A DNA stretch of 64,000 nucleotides from Candidatus Kouleothrix ribensis (GTDB lineage Bacteria; Chloroflexota; Chloroflexia; Chloroflexales; Roseiflexaceae): NCBI GenBank assembly GCA_016722075.1, contig JADKGW010000001.1, forward strand, positions 3,410,001 to 3,474,000, in the 5' to 3' direction. The notes beneath the pieces are model-generated. The model was not told the DNA's origin and made no database searches. It saw only the letters and a list, made by a program, of their open reading frames with translations. The translations under genes and the position numbers were made by a program. Position 1 is the stretch's first letter. Each line of letters starts with the position of its first letter. Shown one piece after another: positions 7,807 through 14,603 of this stretch.

Positions 7807-8577
7807 CTAGCCGCGCGGCCGGATGAGCGCCTGGAGCGCCTGAACATGCGCTGGCGCCCCCAGTAACACCGGCGCGGTGAAATTACGGCCATCCACGATC
7901 GCGCGGATGTCGAGCGGGGCGCCCGCAAGTGCGACTGCCGTGCCACCGGCGGCCTGCAAGATCGCCATGCCGGCGGCAACATCCCAGATCGCGAACGTAT
8001 TGATCAGCGCGCCAACTGCGCTACCGCGCGCGGTATAGCAGAACGCGCCGATCGTCGCGCCCAGGCTGCGCGTCTTGCCGATGAAGTCGATCGAGAAGCG
8101 CCGGTGCGAGTTCGAGGGCGTCGACAGCCAGTCGTCGCTGGTGAATGGCTGCGGCCCGGCCACGTGGATCGGCTGGCCATTCCAGAATGCGCCACCGCCC
8201 GGCAGTGCCCAATAGCAATCGCCCAGCGCCGGCATATAAATCACCCCCAGGTAGGGCCGGCCATGCCGCAGCAACCCCAGCGACACGCCCCATGTCGGTA
8301 GCCCGGCCAGAAACACAGCCGTGCCGTCGAGCGGATCGATCGCCCAGAGAAACTCGTGATCGATCGTGCGACGGGTCTGCTCTTCACCAATAATGCCGTG
8401 GGTCGGGAAGCGCTGGGCGATCCGCGTCACCAGCAGCTTTTCGATCGTCAGATCGGCCTCGGTGACCCAGCTGTGATCGGGTTTGCGCTGAGCAACCGCG
8501 CGGTTGAACATGCCTAGCGCAATCGCGCCGGCCTCGCGCGCCCAGCCGATCGGTTCCTCGATATCTAGTGTATCCAT
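7807..8577 (-). CDS. inositol monophosphatase family protein
   Basis: A magnesium-dependent sugar/nucleotide phosphatase of the FIG superfamily. The 256-residue length is usual. Metal-binding motifs in order are GEE (64-66), DPLDGT (81-86) and WDVAAG (D199), with a family N-terminal helix and EADLTIEK at 40-47. The family includes inositol-1-phosphatase (SuhB), CysQ and the histidinol-phosphatase HisN, and the motifs do not separate them. The gene stands alone between the ribosomal terminator and a divergently read hydrolase gene, so context gives no substrate hint. Confidence 0.85.
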   Translation of the reverse strand: MDTLDIEEPIGWAREAGAIALGMFNRAVAQRKPDHSWVTEADLTIEKLLVTRIAQRFPTHGIIGEEQTRRTIDHEFLWAIDPLDGTAVFLAGLPTWGVSLGLLRHGRPYLGVIYMPALGDCYWALPGGGAFWNGQPIHVAGPQPFTSDDWLSTPSNSHRRFSIDFIGKTRSLGATIGAFCYTARGSAVGALINTFAIWDVAAGMAILQAAGGTAVALAGAPLDIRAIVDGRNFTAPVLLGAPAHVQALQALIRPRG

Positions 8578-8745
8578 TTCATTTCACCTCGTATTTCAGG
8601 CACCATCAATATGGGTGAGCTTCGCCCCATCCGCACCCAACGGTGACGATGATCGCGCCCTGATCGGGCATTCCATTGGCCTGATCAGGTGTGGTTGCGG
8701 GTGCGCAGCGCGCTGAACCAGGCGCCGCGTCGCCGCACTGGTCTA

Positions 8746-8754
8746 TGGTATCAT
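8746..8754 (+). promoter_or_regulatory. extended -10 promoter candidate
   Basis: TG-G-TATCAT is an extended -10 element with five of six matches to TATAAT. It lies about 70 bases before the hydrolase start at 8824. No good -35 is visible, as expected for extended -10 promoters. Confidence 0.45.
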
Positions 8755-8823
8755 ATCTCTCCAGCATACGAAGCCATACGGCGCGACGGCAGGTAGCCAG
8801 CTGCCAGCCATAAGGAGTTACTC

Positions 8824-9789
8824 GTGCAGGTCGCCGAAGATATCTTTCAGGTGCAGCTGCCGCTCCCATTCCCGCTGAAGATCGTAAACTGCTATGTGCT
8901 GCGCGACGGCGACGGCTGGGCGGTGATCGACACGGGGATACACTACCCACCGGGCGAAGCGGCATGGCGTGCGGCATTTACCCTGATCGGGATTGATCCA
9001 TCGGCAATCACGCGCATCATTCTGACACACGCGCACCCCGACCACTTCGGCATGGCCGGCTGGCTGGCGCAGCAGTGTGGCGCACCGGTGCTGCTGGCGC
9101 CCGAAGAGCAAGCGTTCGCCGAGCGTGTCTGGCGGCATGGGCCGGCGAACGAGCAGCAGATCGATATATTCTTCCGCGCGCACGGGTTGCCGGGCCAGCT
9201 GGCCGAGCAGGTGCGTGCGACAATGGCCGAGAATCGCGCGATGACACAACCCTGGCCAGCAACAACCGTGCTCGCGCCTGGGGCCATACTCACGATCGGC
9301 CGGCGCCAATTTCGGGCGATGGCCACACCAGGGCACAGCGATCAGCACCTGGTGTTCTACTGCGCGGCCGAGCGGCTACTGCTGTGCGGCGACGCAGTGC
9401 TGACCAAGATCACGCCGAACGTGAGCCGCTGGCCAGACGGGCGCGCGAACCCGCTGGCCGACTTCCTCGACTCGTTGGCCGCACTCAGCCGGCTCGATGT
9501 CGCGCTGGCGCTACCGGGTCACGGCCCGCTGATCACTGCCTTTGCGCAGCGGCTGGCCGAGCTACGCGCGCATCACCACGAGCGGCTGGCGGTGATAGCA
9601 CAGGCAACCGGCGCCGGCACAAGCGCCTTCGAGGTATGCACAGCGGTGTTCCCAACCAGTATGCTCTCGGCGCACCAGCTACGTTTCGCAATTGCCGAAA
9701 CGCTGGCGCACCTGGAATATCTTGTGGCGCTCGGGCAGATCGAACGGATCGAGCGACCACGGCTAATCTATCGACGGGTGACAATATGA
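8824..9789 (+). CDS. MBL-fold metallo-hydrolase
   Basis: A metallo-beta-lactamase-fold hydrolase of 321 residues. Metal ligands are visible as THAHPDHFG (H69, H71, D73, H74), PGHSDQHL, LLLCGDAV and ALPGHGP, so both zinc or iron sites look intact. The region after about residue 230 is a helical C-terminal extension resembling a winged-helix domain, as in many glyoxalase-II-like hydrolases (including LACTB2-like proteins). The start is GTG at 8824, seven bases after AAGGAG. Its TGA overlaps the ATG of the next gene (ATGA at 9786-9789), so the two are translationally coupled. The substrate is unknown. Confidence 0.88.
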   Translation: MQVAEDIFQVQLPLPFPLKIVNCYVLRDGDGWAVIDTGIHYPPGEAAWRAAFTLIGIDPSAITRIILTHAHPDHFGMAGWLAQQCGAPVLLAPEEQAFAERVWRHGPANEQQIDIFFRAHGLPGQLAEQVRATMAENRAMTQPWPATTVLAPGAILTIGRRQFRAMATPGHSDQHLVFYCAAERLLLCGDAVLTKITPNVSRWPDGRANPLADFLDSLAALSRLDVALALPGHGPLITAFAQRLAELRAHHHERLAVIAQATGAGTSAFEVCTAVFPTSMLSAHQLRFAIAETLAHLEYLVALGQIERIERPRLIYRRVTI

Positions 9790-10439
9790 GCTACGACGTG
9801 ATCCTGTTCGACCTCGACGACACACTTTACGACTTGCGATCGTACTGGTGTATGCGGCTACACGAAATGTTTGAGTCGCTGCTGGCAGCCTACCCGCACT
9901 TCGAGCGCGACAGCCTGGTGCGCCAGGCCATCGCCGAAAAAGTCTATATCGAGAAGCTACCGCTATTTCTGCGCTCGCTGGGCATCAGCGACGAGCGCCA
10001 GATCAACGCTGCGCAAGCTCTGTTCGCGCGCGATTGGTTCGCGCGGCTGGTGCTCTACGACGACGCCGCAGCCATGCTGCAGGCACTGCGCCCACACTTC
10101 AAGCTTGGCCTGGTGACCAACGGCCCGAGCCGCACCCAGCGGCCCAAGATCGAACAGTTTGATCTCGATGCCTACCTCGATCTGCTGATTGTCTCGGAGG
10201 AGGTTGGCATTGCCAAGCCCGACCCGGCGATCTTTCAACTGGCGATTGCCCGGCTTGGCAGCAGTGCCGACCGGGCGCTGTATGTAGGCGACTCGCTCGA
10301 GTTCGACTTGCCGGGCGCGGCCGCCGCAGGGATGGCGTTCGTCTGGATGAACCCACGCCGTGAGGCGCTACCTGAGCACCTGCCGCGCCCGCTGGCCACA
10401 ATCGAGCGGCTGATCGACCTGCCCAGGCTTCTACTTTGA
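9786..10439 (+). CDS. HAD-family hydrolase (YjjG/phosphoglycolate-phosphatase type)
   Basis: A 217-residue haloacid-dehalogenase-fold phosphatase. Motif I is FDLDDTLYD (nucleophile D9, acid D11), motif II is LVTNGPS, motif III is the Lys of GIAKPDPAIF and motif IV is YVGDSLEFDLPGA. The helical insertion after motif I is a type-I cap, so small phosphorylated metabolites such as nucleotides or phosphoglycolate are likely substrates. The start overlaps the upstream hydrolase stop by four bases, giving a two-gene operon. A much longer in-frame reading upstream is the shadow of the neighbouring gene. Confidence 0.88.
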   Translation: MSYDVILFDLDDTLYDLRSYWCMRLHEMFESLLAAYPHFERDSLVRQAIAEKVYIEKLPLFLRSLGISDERQINAAQALFARDWFARLVLYDDAAAMLQALRPHFKLGLVTNGPSRTQRPKIEQFDLDAYLDLLIVSEEVGIAKPDPAIFQLAIARLGSSADRALYVGDSLEFDLPGAAAAGMAFVWMNPRREALPEHLPRPLATIERLIDLPRLLL

Positions 10440-10483
10440 TCTGATAGCTTACCGGCACGCATTGGAACACGATCGACGAAAAA

Positions 10484-10509
10484 CCCTACACCTGAAAGCT
10501 GGTGTGGGG
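10484..10509. terminator. hairpin between convergent genes
   Basis: CCCTACACC (10484-10492) and GGTGTGGGG (10501-10509) form a nine-base-pair stem (one G-U) with an eight-base loop. It lies between the HAD gene on + and the convergent gene ending at 10530. A/T-rich sequence (GAAAAACC) lies on the left side, giving a short T-run for leftward transcripts. Confidence 0.5.
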
Positions 10510-10529
10510 GCGGCTTGGCCGCCGCCTGG

Positions 10530-11120
10530 TTACGTGCCCGGCCGAGCCATCGTATGATATTCGCGGTTCGGGCGCAGCTCGAGCGCGCTGGCAACGCGGT
10601 TACTATAGTTGAAGAACGCCGCCGTCTGGATAATATCCATCACATCCTCAGCGCTAAACCCATGCTCGCGCAGTGCCAGGATATCGGCATCGCTACACGT
10701 ATCCGACGCATTCGTGATCTTGAGCGCGAAATCGAGCATAGCCCGCTGGCGCGGCGACAGGTCGGCCGCACGATAATTCGCGCCGATCGTGTCGGCCAAC
10801 AGCATGTCTTTACTGCGCACGCGCAGCACAGCCCCGTGCGAGGTCAGGCAGTAGAAGCAATGGTTCTGCGCCGACACCGCCACCGCGATCATCTCACGCT
10901 CGGCCTTGGTCAGGCCCGAATCATCGGTCATGATCGAGTCGTAGAGTGCGATGAAACCACGCAGCTGCTGCGGGCGCAGGCTATAGGCGCGGTAGACATT
11001 CGGCACAAAGCCGGGCTTTGCGCGCAGCTGCGCGAATAGCTCGCGCAGATCATCGGGTAGGGTCGACTCATCGGGCACCGGCAGGCGGCTGATCCGCGCC
11101 GCATTCGTCTCGTCGTTCAT
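10530..11120 (-). CDS. carboxymuconolactone-decarboxylase-fold peroxidase-related protein
   Basis: A 196-residue AhpD/CMD-fold protein. The redox motif is HCFYCLTSHGAVLR, with C88 and C91 as the CxxC pair and H95 downstream, as in AhpD-like alkylhydroperoxidases. The rest (FVPNVYRAYSLRPQQLRGF, LTKAEREMIAVAVSAQN) fits the 'uncharacterised peroxidase-related' branch. This branch is thought to reduce hydroperoxides using an external thiol, but its partners are poorly known. A GAGGCC ribosome-binding site precedes the ATG. The gene is single and divergent from the DM13 protein gene. Confidence 0.85.
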   Translation of the reverse strand: MNDETNAARISRLPVPDESTLPDDLRELFAQLRAKPGFVPNVYRAYSLRPQQLRGFIALYDSIMTDDSGLTKAEREMIAVAVSAQNHCFYCLTSHGAVLRVRSKDMLLADTIGANYRAADLSPRQRAMLDFALKITNASDTCSDADILALREHGFSAEDVMDIIQTAAFFNYSNRVASALELRPNREYHTMARPGT

Positions 11121-11241
11121 AGTGGCCTCCTCAGGCGTGATGCTTTTGTAAGAACTTAATCCATAGCTCGTAAGGAGTCAGTTGCATACTCTATTCCAAC
11201 AGCATACGTGCGCACATAATCGCACGAGGGGAGGTTTTAGC

Positions 11242-12135
11242 ATGTTCGCAAAAATGGTGCGCGGTTGGAATGAGATGTCGACCTTTCGCAAGCTCCTGCG
11301 CGTGATCTCGATTGCGCTGATCGTGTTTGCACTGTGGGCGCTCACACCCTACCTCTACAACCGCCAGGTTAACGAGGCGTTCCCAGCCGCCGCATCGGCA
11401 CCCACTGCTATGGCCGACCAGGCCGCTATGGCCGATAAGCCCACTGCTATGGCCGACCAGGCTGCGATGGCCGACAAGCCCACCGCCATGGCCGACCAGG
11501 CTGCGATGGCCGATAAGCCCACCGCCATGGCCGACCAGGCCGCGATGGCCGATAAGCCCACCGCCATGGCCGACCAGGCTGCGATGGCCGACAAGCCCAC
11601 CGCCATGGCCGACCAGGCTGCGATGGCCGATAAGCCCACCGCCATGGCCGACCAGGCCGCGATGGCCGACAAGCCCACCGCTATGGCCGATCAGGCCGCG
11701 ATGGCCGATAAGCCCACCGCCATGGCCGACCAGGCTGCTATGGCCGATAAGCCCACTGCCATGGCCGATAAGCCGGCTGGCCCGATCGCCCAAGCACAAG
11801 GTAGTTTTGTGGCCGGCAGCACGCCGGGCGACCGCGCGGCAGGCAAAGCGACTGTATACAAGCTCGAGAATAGCAGCCAGATATTGCGCCTGGAAGATTT
11901 CTCGACCACCAATGGCCCCGATCTGTTCGTAGTGCTATCGAGCAACGCCAACCCCGATGCCGATGGGATTGGAAAAGACAACTATCTGCAGCTGGCGGCG
12001 TTGAAAGGTAACCAGGGCAACCAGAACTACGAGCTACCCGGCGATATTGATCTTGGCAAATACAAATCGGTGGTCATCTGGTGCCGTACCTTCAACGTTG
12101 TCTTCGGCTACGCTGCGCTCCAGCCGGCGGCGTAA
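11242..12135 (+). CDS. membrane-anchored DM13-domain protein with 13-residue tandem repeats
   Basis: The 297-residue product has three parts. One N-terminal membrane segment lies at about residues 19-36. Residues 54-177 are a repeat of PTAMADQAAMADK, nine full units plus a partial one. Residues 190-297 are a DM13-type domain (GSFVAGSTPGDRAAGKATVYKL, TTNGPDLFVVLSS, KYKSVVIWCRTFNVVFG) with the conserved single Cys. DM13 domains are extracytoplasmic and are thought to have a redox or electron-transfer role, but this is unproven. The repeat looks like a stalk holding the domain away from the membrane. The start at 11242 has GGGGAGG upstream. A TTG at 11182 with AAGGAG could add 20 residues. Its neighbours are unrelated. 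Confidence 0.8.
   Translation: MFAKMVRGWNEMSTFRKLLRVISIALIVFALWALTPYLYNRQVNEAFPAAASAPTAMADQAAMADKPTAMADQAAMADKPTAMADQAAMADKPTAMADQAAMADKPTAMADQAAMADKPTAMADQAAMADKPTAMADQAAMADKPTAMADQAAMADKPTAMADQAAMADKPTAMADKPAGPIAQAQGSFVAGSTPGDRAAGKATVYKLENSSQILRLEDFSTTNGPDLFVVLSSNANPDADGIGKDNYLQLAALKGNQGNQNYELPGDIDLGKYKSVVIWCRTFNVVFGYAALQPAA
11401..11772 (+). repeat. 39-bp in-frame tandem repeat, nine and a half copies
   Basis: Nine full 39-bp units begin at 11401, 11440, 11479, 11518, 11557, 11596, 11635, 11674 and 11713, followed by a 21-bp partial unit. Units encode PTAMADQAAMADK with no amino-acid change; the DNA differs only at a few synonymous sites (GCT/GCC/GCG, GAT/GAC, ACT/ACC). Each unit contains two related halves (ATGGCCGA twice). 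This pattern indicates recent slippage or recombination under selection for the peptide. Confidence 0.95.
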
Positions 12136-12194
12136 GCATCTTCGATTGTTAGGTAGCCAGCGGTGAGGTTTCGTCGCTCCAACGTCTCTGTTGG

Positions 12195-12234
12195 TTGGCC
12201 GGTCGCAGCCGTAGTGGTGGCTGTGGCCGGCCAA
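12195..12234. terminator. strong hairpin between convergent genes
   Basis: TTGGCCGG...CAGCC pairs with GGCTG...CCGGCCAA to give a stem of 16 base pairs (two G-U) and an eight-base loop. It lies between the DM13 gene on + and the GT-C gene on -. No T-run follows on either strand, so it may act as a bidirectional structural barrier or a Rho-assisted terminator. Confidence 0.5.
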
Positions 12235-12297
12235 TCTTGCTTGCGCCGCATACACTCACGGCATTCCAAAGCACTGCGGCACCGTTCCGGCCGCCGG

Positions 12298-14415
12298 CTA
12301 CATGCGCCGCACAATCAGCAGCCGCTTGCCATCCCGCTCCCAGCGCTGCACAACGAAACCCGGCTGGCCATACTGGTTGGGTAGCGCCTCGAGCAGCGGC
12401 AGATCGCGCGGGATCGCCGTAAGCGCGAGAAAGCGGTATTTACCGATGCGCGCGACCACATTTGGTTGGCCGGGGCGACGCTCGACACTAATCTGGGTTT
12501 GAGCGGTGGCCGGCGGCAGGCTTCGCGCTGCGAGTAGGTAGATATATGGATCGGCGATCTGAGCAGTATCGACCCAAATCTCGTCGGCCTGCGCGGCATA
12601 CGCAGCTACACGCTCGAAGGTCTCGATCAAGCCATCCTGGTACACGCCGGCAACCTGCGGCGGATAGTCAACCAGATACTCGCTGAGCCAGCCGAATGCC
12701 TGCCAGCCCAGCAGCAGCACCAGCGCCGTGCCTACTGCCAACTGCGTGAGCCGCCGCTGACGCGCGCCGAGCCACAGGTTGAGCACCTGCCAGACCACGG
12801 CCAGGCCAATGCCGGCCAGTAGCGCCAACATCGGCGCCAACGGTGCGGCGCGAAATATATATGAGCCGGGAACTGCCAGGCTGGCCGGTAGTGGGGCAAG
12901 CAGCAGCGCGCCGAGCACGAGCCACCAATCGGGTGCCGGCGACCAGCGCGCGTGCCGTGACGGTTCGCGCACACGCCGCATGCCTAGCCGCCAGAACAGT
13001 AGCCCGATTCCAAGCACGATCAGCGGCGCCAGCAGGCTAAGCTCGAGGCTGCGGCCCGGTAGCCCACGCGTGAGATCGGCGCCAGCGGCGAAGTAGCGCG
13101 CGGGCCGTGCGTAGGCGCTGTAGCCGGCCCACCAAGCCGCCATCCATTCATTCGGCGTTGCGGCCCGCAGCTGCAGCTGGCCGCGCCACGCGCTGCTGGC
13201 CGCGTTGAACCATGTGTCGTAGCCGAATGGCAGCCAGAGCAGCCCCAGCACGGCTAAGGCCGGCCAGCAGCGCGCCACCGCCCAGAGGTGCCGCACGATC
13301 GCGAGTGCCAGCGCCCACGCAACCAGCAGTGGCACAGCCACTTGCATTGCCGGGTAGGAATACACCGCCAACCCGGCCGCACAGGCCAGCCCAAGCGCTG
13401 CACGGGGGCTACCGCGCTGCACGAACCACAGCGCGCATAGCAGGCAGAGCGCCCAGCCGGTGGGCACCAGCGCAGGCGGCAGCGCGAGCCGGCTCAGCAA
13501 TAGCTGCCAGGGCGAGATCGCCGCAGCCAGGCCGGCCAGCAGCGCCGCCGCGCGCGGCAGCGCGAGCCGCCGCGCGACCGCGTAGCATAGCGGCGCCGCC
13601 AGTGCGCCGACGAACGCGGTTGTTAAGCGGCCGGCCAGCGGCACCGGGCCAAGCAGCGCCACCGCCGGTAGTTCGAGGTAGGTCAACAGCGGTGCGATCC
13701 AGTCGCCGAGTGCCTCGTGTGTACCGAGCGGTAGCCAATGCCCCAGATGATCGCGCCCGGTCGTCAGCAGGTTCCAGGCATCGACCAGGCTGACGGCTTC
13801 GCCCTGGCTGAAGCCTGCCGGTGCCTGGCGCAGCCAGACGACGCGCAGCAGCAGCGCGAGCGCCAGCAACGCGGCCGGCTGGAGGTAGCCGCGCAGCTGG
13901 CACCATGCCGCAGCCAGCGCCAGCAGGCCCAACAGCGCGGTAGCAACCAGCGCCTCGATCAGTTCATGGCGTGCCCATCCGTGCGCTCGGGCCTGCAGCT
14001 CGAATACCTGCACACCAAGGTAGCGGCCATCGTCCATGGGTGGGCGATCGGCCGGGCTGAGCAGCTCGAATACGGCCGTGCCGGGCGGCAGCACCACCTG
14101 AAAGGCCTGCGGCTGCTCGGGCACGTCGAGCGCGGCGAGTGGCACACGATCGGCCAGTAGCACCACCCGCGGGGCCGGGCGGCCTGGCCAACGCGGGCTC
14201 GCAAGCGTGAGCTCGATCTCGATCGGGGTATCGTGCCGGCGGATCGGCACCACCAGGCGATTGCTGGTCCAGCGATAGGGTGCGCTCGCGCCCTGCTGTG
14301 CATACCAGCCCCGCACATTCAGCCACTCCACCGGCGAGCGCGCGCTCAGCAGCAGCACTAGCGCCGCCCATAAGCCGAGCAGCGCGAGCGGAAAGTGCCA
14401 GTATCGCTTCATCAT
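12298..14415 (-). CDS. GT-C-fold (PMT_2/GT39-like) multi-spanning membrane protein
   Basis: A 705-residue integral membrane protein with about ten to twelve hydrophobic segments after an N-terminal anchor (8-25) and a soluble beta-rich region (about 30-145). The arrangement is that of ArnT/PMT-like glycosyltransferases, which move sugars from polyprenyl-phosphate donors outside the membrane. The family's first-loop acidic pair, usually Asp-Glu, reads SQGEA (G205-E206) here, so the catalytic Asp appears to be missing. The paralogue at 50167-52401 keeps HRDEA. The shared pattern EAVSLVDAW...DHLG shows the two are homologues. It is read divergently from the VWA gene. It may be inactive or have another role; no substrate can be named. 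Confidence 0.75.
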   Translation of the reverse strand: MMKRYWHFPLALLGLWAALVLLLSARSPVEWLNVRGWYAQQGASAPYRWTSNRLVVPIRRHDTPIEIELTLASPRWPGRPAPRVVLLADRVPLAALDVPEQPQAFQVVLPPGTAVFELLSPADRPPMDDGRYLGVQVFELQARAHGWARHELIEALVATALLGLLALAAAWCQLRGYLQPAALLALALLLRVVWLRQAPAGFSQGEAVSLVDAWNLLTTGRDHLGHWLPLGTHEALGDWIAPLLTYLELPAVALLGPVPLAGRLTTAFVGALAAPLCYAVARRLALPRAAALLAGLAAAISPWQLLLSRLALPPALVPTGWALCLLCALWFVQRGSPRAALGLACAAGLAVYSYPAMQVAVPLLVAWALALAIVRHLWAVARCWPALAVLGLLWLPFGYDTWFNAASSAWRGQLQLRAATPNEWMAAWWAGYSAYARPARYFAAGADLTRGLPGRSLELSLLAPLIVLGIGLLFWRLGMRRVREPSRHARWSPAPDWWLVLGALLLAPLPASLAVPGSYIFRAAPLAPMLALLAGIGLAVVWQVLNLWLGARQRRLTQLAVGTALVLLLGWQAFGWLSEYLVDYPPQVAGVYQDGLIETFERVAAYAAQADEIWVDTAQIADPYIYLLAARSLPPATAQTQISVERRPGQPNVVARIGKYRFLALTAIPRDLPLLEALPNQYGQPGFVVQRWERDGKRLLIVRRM

Positions 14416-14485
14416 TCTCTATTTCGACAGGCAGCTTCGCCACTGACAGGCCGCTACGAGCAACGATTATGACGCGGTACTGCTC

Positions 14486-14513
14486 ATTATACCGCCACAG
14501 CCAAAACAAACAA
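14486..14513 (-). promoter_or_regulatory. promoter candidate for the GT-C gene
   Basis: On the minus strand TTGTTT (14513-14508), a 16-base spacer and a perfect TATAAT (14491-14486) form a sigma-70-type promoter about 70 bases before the start at 14415. It overlaps head-to-head with the + promoter at 14519-14527. Confidence 0.55.
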
Positions 14514-14518
14514 TCTCA

Positions 14519-14527
14519 TGGTATACT
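14519..14527 (+). promoter_or_regulatory. extended -10 promoter candidate for the VWA gene
   Basis: TG-G-TATACT is an extended -10 element 77 bases before the VWA gene start. It abuts the -35 of the divergent promoter, so the two promoters probably compete or share regulation. Confidence 0.5.
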
Positions 14528-14603
14528 GCAGAGCGCGCTACCCACACACTCCGCCGGCACTTTATGTACAGTTGGCCGACCTATTGGCGTACGGTGACAC
14601 GGC

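Noticed and set aside
9075..9785. An upstream extension of the HAD gene that would give 454 residues.
   Set aside because: The extension is the out-of-frame shadow of the metallo-hydrolase, and the HAD motif I begins right after the internal ATG coupled to the upstream stop.
11401..11772. CRISPR-like regular repeat of 39 bp.
   Set aside because: The units are contiguous with no spacers and lie in frame in a protein-coding gene.
11191..11799. A 202-residue open frame on the minus strand of the DM13 repeat, made of repeated GLVGHRS words.
   Set aside because: It is the reverse-strand shadow of the 39-bp repeat, has no ribosome-binding site and no family resemblance, while the + frame has a membrane helix and a known domain.
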